Source: Curtobacterium sp. MCBD17_013
GTDB taxonomy: Bacteria; Actinomycetota; Actinomycetes; Actinomycetales; Microbacteriaceae
DNA length: 64,000 bases
Assembly (NCBI RefSeq): GCF_003234565.1
Contig: NZ_QKTU01000002.1
Span: 248,001-312,000, forward strand
Reading direction: 5' to 3'
A program made the position numbers and the translations under genes. This document shows positions 57,572 through 64,000 of this stretch, piece after piece; the stretch's first letter is position 1; each line of letters opens with the position of its first letter. The notes under the pieces are model-generated. The model was not told the DNA's origin. It saw only the letters and a program-made list of their open reading frames with translations, and ran no database searches.

Positions 57572-59896
57572 TTACTCCTGGTGGCCGTTGTGGCCGCTCG
57601 TCGCGGGCACCGACTTCTGGACCTGGACGAGGAACTCGACGTTCGACTGCGTCTCACGCAGGTTCCGCAGCACGATCTCGAGCGCCTGCTGCGGATCGAG
57701 ACCGGCGAGCGCCCGACGGAGCCGCCAGGTGATCTTGACCTCGTCGTTCGAGAGCAGCATCTCCTCGCGACGCGTGCCCGACGCGTTCACGTCGACCGCA
57801 GGGAAGATCCGCTTGTCCGCCAGGTGGCGGTTCAGCCGGAGCTCCATGTTGCCGGTGCCCTTGAACTCCTCGAAGATCACCTCGTCCATCTTCGACCCCG
57901 TCTCGACGAGCGCGGTGGCGAGGATGGTGAGCGAGCCGCCGTTCTCGATGTTCCGTGCCGCGCCGAAGAACCGCTTGGGCGGGTACAGCGCCGACGAGTC
58001 GACACCGCCGGAGAGGATCCGGCCCGACGCCGGGGTCGCGAGGTTGTACGCGCGGCCGAGGCGGGTGATCGAGTCGAGCAGCACGACGACGTCGTGACCG
58101 AGCTCCACGAGCCGCTTCGCCCGCTCGATGGCGAGCTCGGCGACGGTCGTGTGGTCCTCGGCGGGACGGTCGAACGTCGAGGCGATGACCTCGCCCTTGA
58201 CCGTGCGCTGCATGTCGGTGACCTCTTCGGGACGCTCGTCGACGAGCACGACCATGAGGTGGACCTCGGGGTTGTTCTTCGAGATGGCGTTCGCGATGGC
58301 CTGCAGCGCGACCGTCTTACCGGCCTTCGGCGGCGAGACGATGAGGCCGCGCTGGCCCTTGCCGATCGGCGACACGAGGTCGATGATCCGGGTCGAGAGC
58401 TTGCCCGGCTCGGTCTCGAGGCGCAGGCGCTCCTGCGGGTAGAGCGGGGTGAGGTCCCCGAACTCGACCCGCGCGGCGGCCTCGTCGACCGTCTGGCCGT
58501 TCACGGAGTCGACCTTGACGAGCGCGTTGTACTTCTGGCGGCCCTGGTGGTCGTTCTCGCGCGGCTGCTTGATCGCGCCCACGACGGCGTCGCCCTTGCG
58601 CAGGTGGTACTTCTTCACCTGTCCGAGGGACACGTACACGTCGCTCGGCCCGGCGAGGTACCCCGTGGTCCGCACGAACGCGTAGTTGTCGAGGACGTCG
58701 AGGATGCCCGCGATCGGGATGAGGACGTCGTCCTCGGTGATCTCCGGCTCGAAGTCGTCGCCCTGACCGCCGCGCCCGCGCTTGCGGTCGCGCTGGCGTC
58801 GGGAGCGGGACTCCTCCTGCTGCTGCTCCTGCTGGCTGCCGCGACCGTTGCCGCCCTGGCCCTTGGCCTGGTCGCGCTGGCCGTTCTGCTGCCCCTGGTC
58901 ACCCTGGGAACGGGCCTGCTCCTGCTGGCCCCGGCCCTGCTGCTGCTCCGCACCCCGGCCGACACCGTTCTGGCCGCCACCGTTCTGGCCGGCACCGTTC
59001 TGGCCGCCACCGTTCTGGCCGGCCGCGTTCTGGCCGGCGGTGTTCTGGGCCGCGCCGTTCTGGCCCGCCGTCGTGCCGCCGTTCTGCGCGTCGGCATTCT
59101 GGCCGCCACCGTTCTGGCCCTCTGCGCCGTTGCGGTCACGGTTGCGCCCACGACCACGGCTGCGGCGACCGCGGCGTTCGCCCTGCCCCTCACCCTGACC
59201 GTCGGCCTGAGCGTCGGCGCCGGCCTGTTCCGACGGCTGGCGGTCGGTGCCCTGCGGCTCAGCCGGCGAGCCGGTGCCGCCCTGCTCGACGATGTCGGCG
59301 GTGTCGGCCTCCACCGCGGATCCGGCGTCGGCCGGGGCGGTCGTCGTCGGGGCCTCGGTCCCAGCGGCCGGGTCCTGGCTGGTGGCACGGCGGCGACGCC
59401 GCGGCGTGCCCTCCTGCTGGGCGTCGCGCTCCGCGCGGACGGCGTCGAGTCCGGCGAGGAGGTCCTCGGTGCCGGTGTGGCCGGCGTTGGCGTGGGTGCC
59501 GGCGGGCGTGGGCTCGGTCGAGACCGTGCCGCCGCTCGTGGCTCGACGCGACCGCCCGCGACCGGTGGCGACGGCACCGGCCGGGGCGAGGTCGGCGCTG
59601 TCCGTGACCTCGGCGCCCGCGTCGTGGTGCTCGTGGCGGGCCGGCGCGGCGGTCTCGGAGACGGCGGCGGCCTCGCTGCCGGTGGCCGACTCGGGCTCGC
59701 CCGTCGGGTGCACCTCGGTCGGTGCCGACTCGGCGCGCTTGTCCTCGATCGCGGCAATGAGGTCGCCCTTGCGGAGCTTGGAGAGGCCGCCGATGCCGAG
59801 GCCGGCGGCGATGCGCTGGAGCTCCGGGAGGCGGAGTGCCCGCAGGTCGGCTGTGGTGTCCGCCGCGGAGCCCGCAGCGGTGGTGACGTCGGTCAA
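57572..59896 (-). CDS. rho: Transcription termination factor Rho with long low-complexity insert
   Basis: 774 residues, against 419 in E. coli. Order: N-terminal helical domain (LRALRLPELQRIAAGLGI), then about 330 residues of disordered sequence including a Q/N/G-rich part (about 240-380), then the cold-shock RNA-binding domain and the RecA-like motor with VSPPKAGKTVALQAIANA and ERPEEVTDMQRTV. Rho is a hexameric RNA translocase that ends transcription. Start: TTG 59896 after AAAGGA. Actinobacterial Rho proteins carry similar inserts, known in Mycobacterium and Micrococcus to bind RNA. It sits between thrB and prfA. Confidence 0.96.
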   Translation of the reverse strand: MTDVTTAAGSAADTTADLRALRLPELQRIAAGLGIGGLSKLRKGDLIAAIEDKRAESAPTEVHPTGEPESATGSEAAAVSETAAPARHEHHDAGAEVTDSADLAPAGAVATGRGRSRRATSGGTVSTEPTPAGTHANAGHTGTEDLLAGLDAVRAERDAQQEGTPRRRRRATSQDPAAGTEAPTTTAPADAGSAVEADTADIVEQGGTGSPAEPQGTDRQPSEQAGADAQADGQGEGQGERRGRRSRGRGRNRDRNGAEGQNGGGQNADAQNGGTTAGQNGAAQNTAGQNAAGQNGGGQNGAGQNGGGQNGVGRGAEQQQGRGQQEQARSQGDQGQQNGQRDQAKGQGGNGRGSQQEQQQEESRSRRQRDRKRGRGGQGDDFEPEITEDDVLIPIAGILDVLDNYAFVRTTGYLAGPSDVYVSLGQVKKYHLRKGDAVVGAIKQPRENDHQGRQKYNALVKVDSVNGQTVDEAAARVEFGDLTPLYPQERLRLETEPGKLSTRIIDLVSPIGKGQRGLIVSPPKAGKTVALQAIANAISKNNPEVHLMVVLVDERPEEVTDMQRTVKGEVIASTFDRPAEDHTTVAELAIERAKRLVELGHDVVVLLDSITRLGRAYNLATPASGRILSGGVDSSALYPPKRFFGAARNIENGGSLTILATALVETGSKMDEVIFEEFKGTGNMELRLNRHLADKRIFPAVDVNASGTRREEMLLSNDEVKITWRLRRALAGLDPQQALEIVLRNLRETQSNVEFLVQVQKSVPATSGHNGHQE
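58965..59119 (-). repeat. 15-bp tandem repeat inside rho
   Basis: About ten units of 15 bp, consensus CCGTTCTGGCCGSCA on the plus strand, encode pentapeptides of the form G-Q-N-G/A-x. The first four units from 58965 are almost identical, so the region is prone to length change by slippage. Confidence 0.85.
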
Positions 59897-60072
59897 GATG
59901 GATTTCCTTTCGGACCGCAGAACGCGGAGAAATTCGCCGTCCCCCGCGCGGGTACGCCACGACCGCCGTTCAGACGACGATCGGGAGACGGCTTCTGAAA
60001 GAGATGGTTCCCGATGCACCGGGCCCTGGGGATCCGCAGGACGTCAGACGCGGGCGATCGGGTTGTTCGCGA

Positions 60073-61101
60073 TCACTTCGAGACGGGTACGACGAGCGGC
60101 ACATTCGCCCCTGGGGCCGGGTGCGGCACCACTGTAGCACCTCCGAGGTCGACGGCGAGCATGAGCGGCGTCCAGGACGTGTGCGCGTGTCGCGCCACGA
60201 GATCGGCCGCCCGGAGGCGCTGCGCCGGGTCGCTCCCGAGCACGAGGAGGCTCGGTCCGGCCCCGCTGACGACCGCCGCGAGCTCGTGCTCGCGGAGCAT
60301 CCGGATCAGCCCGTCGGTCTCGGGCATGGCGCTCGCGCGGTAGCTCTGGTGGAGGCGGTCCTCCGTCGCCGCGAGCAGCAGCTCCGGGCTCTGGATGAGG
60401 GCGGCGACGAGCAACGCCGACCGCGACACGTTGAAGGCAGCGTCGGCATGGGGCACGGATGCGGGCTGGAGGCTCCTCGCCAGCTTGGTCGAGAGCGTCG
60501 ACGTGGGGACGAACACCACCGGTGACACCCCGCGGTGCACGAGGAGGCGCTTGTACGCCGGCCCGTCGGGTGTCATCCACGCGATCGTGAGACCACCGAA
60601 GAGCGCCGGGGCGACGTTGTCCGGATGCCCCTCCATCTCGGTCGCGACGGCGAGCATCGTGGACGCGGAGAGCTCGGTGAGGCCGTCGAGCAGGCCCCGC
60701 GCCGCCATGAGCCCGGCGACGATCGCGGCCGCCGACGAACCGAGCCCGCGACCGTGCGGGATCGCGTTCGTGGCGCGGAGTTCGAGTCCGGGCTGCTCGA
60801 CGCCGGCTGCCGCGAACCCGTGACGGACCGCTCGCACGACCAGGTTCGTCTCGTCCTCCGGTACCTCGCCGGCGCCGACGCCCGACACCGACACGACGAG
60901 CCCCGGCTCGGGCAGCACCCGGACCGTGACCTCGTCGTACAACGACAGGGCGAGCCCGAGCGAGTCGAACCCGGGCCCGAGGTTCGCCGTGGTGGCGGGG
61001 ACACGGACGACGACGGTCCGTCCGGCCGGTGCAGTTCGGAGACCGCCGCCGGACCGGGACGGCGTCTCCTGCCGATCGTGTCCGGGGCGGTCCGCGCTCA
61101 C
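60073..61101 (-). CDS. thrB: Homoserine kinase
   Basis: 342 residues of the GHMP kinase family. [20 protein letters not shown] and the ATP-binding [18 protein letters not shown] are intact. It phosphorylates homoserine for ThrC. The GTG start overlaps the thrC stop by 4 bp (GTGA). A 176-bp gap separates it from rho downstream. Confidence 0.96.
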   Translation of the reverse strand: MSADRPGHDRQETPSRSGGGLRTAPAGRTVVVRVPATTANLGPGFDSLGLALSLYDEVTVRVLPEPGLVVSVSGVGAGEVPEDETNLVVRAVRHGFAAAGVEQPGLELRATNAIPHGRGLGSSAAAIVAGLMAARGLLDGLTELSASTMLAVATEMEGHPDNVAPALFGGLTIAWMTPDGPAYKRLLVHRGVSPVVFVPTSTLSTKLARSLQPASVPHADAAFNVSRSALLVAALIQSPELLLAATEDRLHQSYRASAMPETDGLIRMLREHELAAVVSGAGPSLLVLGSDPAQRLRAADLVARHAHTSWTPLMLAVDLGGATVVPHPAPGANVPLVVPVSK

Positions 61102-62180
61102 CGAGGCGCCCCGACCAGGCCGAGCACGTCCGCCACGGCCGCGGTGTCCACGGGCACGGTCGTCGGCGTGACGTCGGTGCCCTCGGGGCCGCGCAACGCC
61201 CACTGCGGGTCCTTGAGACCGTGGCCGGTCACGGTGAGGACGACGCGCGCGCCACGCGGGACCGCGCCGGCCTCGGCCTGCTGGAGCAGTCCGGCGACGC
61301 TGATGGCGGACGCCGGCTCCACGAACACGCCGACCTCGGCGGACAGGATCCGCTGCGCGGCGAGGATCGCGTCGTCCTCGATCGCGCCGAAGTGTCCGTC
61401 GGTCTCCTCGCGGGCCTCCAGCGCGAACTGCCAGGAGGCCGGGTTCCCGATCCGGATCGCGCTCGCGACGGTCTCCGGGTGCTTGACGACCTCACCACGG
61501 ACGATCGGCGCGGCGCCTGCCGCCTGGAAACCGAACATGCGCGGCAGCCGGGTCGTCCGTCCGGCGGCCAGGTCCTCGCGGTAGCCGCGCGCGTAGGCGG
61601 TGTAGTTGCCCGCGTTGCCCACCGGCAGGAAGTGGAAGTCGGGCGCGTCCCCGAGGACGTCGACGACCTCGAACGCGGCGGTCTTCTGTCCCTCGATGCG
61701 GTCGTTGTTGACCGAGTTGACGAGGTGCACGGGGTAGTTCGCCGCGAGGTCCCGGGCGATGTCGAGGCAGTCGTCGAAGTTCCCCTGCACCTGCAGCAAC
61801 TGCGCGTCGTGCGCGACCGCCTGGCTCAACTTGCCCATCGCGATCTTGCCCTCGGGCACGAGCACGGCGGCGGTGATGCCGGCATGTGCGGCGTACGCGG
61901 CTGCCGAGGCGCTCGTGTTGCCCGTCGAAGCGCAGATGACGGCCTCGGCGCCGTGCTCGACGGCCTTCGAGATGGCCATGGTCATCCCGCGGTCCTTGAA
62001 GGACCCGGTCGGGTTCATCCCCTCGAACTTGACGTACACGTCGGCGCCCGTCCGCTCCGACAGCGCGCGGGCCCGGATGAGCGGGGTGCCGCCCTCGCCG
62101 AGGCTCACGACGGGGGTCGCGTCCGTGACGTCGAGACGGTCGGCGTACTCGCGCAGGACACCCTGCCACTGGTGGGCCAT
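61098..62180 (-). CDS. thrC: Threonine synthase
   Basis: 360 residues, the short form. The PLP lysine is in [36 protein letters not shown] and [14 protein letters not shown] bind the cofactor phosphate and substrate. Makes threonine from phosphohomoserine. The ATG overlaps the hom stop by one base (TGATG). Confidence 0.97.
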   Translation of the reverse strand: MAHQWQGVLREYADRLDVTDATPVVSLGEGGTPLIRARALSERTGADVYVKFEGMNPTGSFKDRGMTMAISKAVEHGAEAVICASTGNTSASAAAYAAHAGITAAVLVPEGKIAMGKLSQAVAHDAQLLQVQGNFDDCLDIARDLAANYPVHLVNSVNNDRIEGQKTAAFEVVDVLGDAPDFHFLPVGNAGNYTAYARGYREDLAAGRTTRLPRMFGFQAAGAAPIVRGEVVKHPETVASAIRIGNPASWQFALEAREETDGHFGAIEDDAILAAQRILSAEVGVFVEPASAISVAGLLQQAEAGAVPRGARVVLTVTGHGLKDPQWALRGPEGTDVTPTTVPVDTAAVADVLGLVGAPR

Positions 62181-63511
62181 CAGGCTCCCTCTACTCTCAG
62201 GACACTCGTGACCGCGGCCACGACGGGTTCGGCTCGGAGTGCCACCACGGTCGCCGCGAGGTCGTGCTCGCGGGCCCGGTGCGTGCCGATCACCAATGTA
62301 GCGGTGGCCCCGGGGGTGCCCGCGTCCGACGCCGGGGCAGCCCCGGCCACGGTCTGCTCGACGGTCTCGACGCTGACCGAGTGCCGCGCGAGGACCCCCG
62401 CCACGGTGGACAACACGCCAGGGGCGTCCGTGACGCGCATCGTGATCTGGTACCGGGTCGAGACGACGCCGATCGGGAACACCGGCAGGTTCGACTGCGT
62501 CGACTCCGCCACACCGGGTCCGCCGATCACGTGCCGCCGTGCCGCCGACACGAGGTCGCCGAGCACGGCCGACGCGGTCTCGACGCCGCCCGCGCCGGCC
62601 CCGTAGAACATGAGGTCGCCGGCGGCCTCGGCCTCGACGAAGACGGCGTTCTTCGGGCCGTGCACGGCTGCCAGGGGGTGCCCCTCGGGCACGAGCGCCG
62701 GGTACACGCGTGCGCTCACGCCCTCGCGGCCGTCCGCGTCGGTCAGGCGCTCGCACAGCGCGAGGATCTTGACCACGTAGCCGGCCTTGCGGGCCGCGCG
62801 GACCTGCTCGATCGTGACGCTGGTGATGCCCTCGCGGTGCACGGCGGCCAGCGGCACGGTGGTGTGGAAGGCCAGGGACGCCAGGATCGCGGCCTTCTGG
62901 GCCGCGTCGTAGCCCTCGACGTCCGCCGTGGGGTCGGCCTCCGCGTAGCCGAGCCGGGTGGCGGTGGCGAGGGCGTCCTCGAAGCTCTCGCCCTCGCGGT
63001 CCATCCGGTCGAGGATGAAGTTCGTCGTGCCGTTGACGATGCCCATGATGCGGTCGATGCGGTCCCCGGCGAGCGAGTCGTGCAGCGGCCGGATGATCGG
63101 GATGGCCCCCGCGACCGCCGCTTCGTAGTAGAGCTGTGCGCCCACCTGCTCGGCGGCCGTGAAGAGCTCGGGCCCGTGGGTCGCGAGCAACGCCTTGTTG
63201 CCGGTGACGACGTCGGCGCCGGAACCGAGTGCCTGCAGCACGAGGGTCCGGGCCGGTTCGATGCCGCCGATGAGCTCGACGACGATGTCCGCGCCGAGGA
63301 TGAGCGACTCGGCGTCCGTCGTGTACAGCGACCGCGGCAGGTCGACGTCACGGGGCGCGTCCACGTCGCGGACCGCGATCCCGACGAGTTCGAGCCCCGC
63401 TCCCGCCCGTGACGCGAGCTCGTCGCCGTGCTCGAGCAGGAGTCGCGCCACCTGGGCGCCGACGGAGCCGGCCCCGAGGAGCGCGACGCGGACGTTGCGG
63501 TATTCGATCAT
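62180..63511 (-). CDS. hom: Homoserine dehydrogenase
   Basis: 443 residues. N-terminal NAD(P)-binding [17 protein letters not shown], catalytic region [14 protein letters not shown] and [18 protein letters not shown], and a C-terminal ACT domain ([21 protein letters not shown]) that normally senses threonine. First step from aspartate semialdehyde toward threonine and methionine. It lies 41 bp downstream of lysA. Confidence 0.97.
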   Translation of the reverse strand: MIEYRNVRVALLGAGSVGAQVARLLLEHGDELASRAGAGLELVGIAVRDVDAPRDVDLPRSLYTTDAESLILGADIVVELIGGIEPARTLVLQALGSGADVVTGNKALLATHGPELFTAAEQVGAQLYYEAAVAGAIPIIRPLHDSLAGDRIDRIMGIVNGTTNFILDRMDREGESFEDALATATRLGYAEADPTADVEGYDAAQKAAILASLAFHTTVPLAAVHREGITSVTIEQVRAARKAGYVVKILALCERLTDADGREGVSARVYPALVPEGHPLAAVHGPKNAVFVEAEAAGDLMFYGAGAGGVETASAVLGDLVSAARRHVIGGPGVAESTQSNLPVFPIGVVSTRYQITMRVTDAPGVLSTVAGVLARHSVSVETVEQTVAGAAPASDAGTPGATATLVIGTHRAREHDLAATVVALRAEPVVAAVTSVLRVEGA

Positions 63512-63552
63512 GGGGGTTCGTGTACCTCGTGCGGGTCGGGCGCGGACGGTGG

Positions 63553-64000
63553 TCAGGATGCGTCGCCGCGGACGCCGTGGGCGGTCGGGCCGCCGAAGGC
63601 GCCGCCGCTCGGGACGAGGCCGGCGTCGCGGGCGAGCAGGTCGTCGACCGTTTCGCCCCGCACGAGGATACGGGCGACGCCGTCGGCCACCGCCACCACC
63701 GCCGGGCGCGCCACGTGGTTGTAGTTGCTCGAGAGGCTCCAGCAGTAGGCGCCGGTCGCCGCCACCGCGAGCAGGTCACCCCGGTGGACGTCACCCGGCA
63801 GGTAGTCGTCCCGCACCACGACGTCGCCGCTCTCGCAGTGCTTGCCGACGACGCGCACGAGGACCGGGGCGGCGTCGGAGGTGCGGGCGAGCCGGGCCGT
63901 GTAGTCCGCGTCGTAGAGCGCGGGCCGCGCGTTGTCGCTCATGCCCCCGTCGACGCTCACGTACGTCCGGACGGCGGTCGGTCCGAGGGGACGGTGCTCG
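63553..64000 (-). CDS. lysA: Diaminopimelate decarboxylase, C-terminal part (runs off the edge)
   Basis: The C-terminal 148 or so residues; the 5' part lies beyond 64000. [33 protein letters not shown] (the dimer active-site Cys of this decarboxylase family) and [15 protein letters not shown] identify it. LysA makes lysine from meso-diaminopimelate. The order lysA-hom-thrC-thrB groups aspartate-family genes. Confidence 0.95.
   Translation of the reverse strand, partial: EHRPLGPTAVRTYVSVDGGMSDNARPALYDADYTARLARTSDAAPVLVRVVGKHCESGDVVVRDDYLPGDVHRGDLLAVAATGAYCWSLSSNYNHVARPAVVAVADGVARILVRGETVDDLLARDAGLVPSGGAFGGPTAHGVRGDAS

Noticed and set aside
58965-59119. Regular 15-bp repeats that might suggest a repeat array such as CRISPR
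   Set aside because: No spacers, the unit is a multiple of 3 in frame with rho and encodes pentapeptides.
56612-59998. A 1128-codon plus-strand open frame over prfA and rho, with a hydrophobic Leu/Ala-rich stretch
   Set aside because: The hydrophobic stretch is the complement of the rho Q/N repeat; prfA and rho are unambiguous.

Overview
The window is very GC-rich and densely coded, with GTG, TTG and ATG starts, TAnnnT-type -10 elements and many 1-4 bp gene overlaps. Gene order (lysA-hom-thrC-thrB-rho-prfA-prmC-tsaC-wecA-atpIBEFHAGDC; nusA-ylxR-infB-rbfA-truB; dxr-M50 protease-ispG-proS) and the protein sequences point to an actinobacterium of the family Microbacteriaceae, possibly Curtobacterium or a close relative; the genus is a guess. 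No tRNA, rRNA, phage, IS or CRISPR was seen: this is core chromosome. Almost everything is on the minus strand. The plus-strand exceptions are a cyclophilin, a DUF349 protein, mutY, an asparaginase and a HAD phosphatase.

Reading along the plus coordinates: 0-7 kb carries mltG, ruvX, alaS, a small membrane protein, rpsD and rarA. 7.4-9.7 kb holds the cyclophilin and DUF349 genes. 9.8-18.9 kb is a translation and riboflavin block: ribF, two small membrane proteins, truB, a degenerate uridine-kinase-like gene, mutY (plus), rbfA, infB, ylxR and nusA. 19-25.7 kb has proS, ispG, an RseP/Rip1-type protease, dxr and an FKBP lipoprotein. 25.8-28.2 kb has an OsmC protein, an asparaginase and an unrecognised membrane protein.

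28.7-44.4 kb is the most distinctive region: a cluster read leftwards as FHA protein, PP2C phosphatase, membrane Ser/Thr kinase, a 1947-residue membrane-anchored Ig/Fn3 protein, MoxR AAA ATPase, DUF58 protein, a transglutaminase-like membrane protein lacking catalytic residues, and a double zinc-ribbon FHA protein. Together they look like a phospho-signalling module wired to an envelope machine.

44.5-54.8 kb is yaaA (apparently with a CTG start) downstream of the complete F1Fo ATP synthase operon, headed by tsaC and wecA. 54.9-64 kb has the HAD gene, then prmC, prfA, rho and the threonine operon (hom, thrC, thrB) behind the 3' part of lysA, which runs off the right edge.

The most notable sequence-level observations are two mutually exclusive perfect hairpins over the infB ribosome binding site, a 21-bp stem between infB and rbfA, a recurring short Thr motif shared by the kinase and FHA proteins, several probable leaderless transcripts (rarA, mutY, asparaginase, tsaC), and a Q/N-rich repeat region in Rho.
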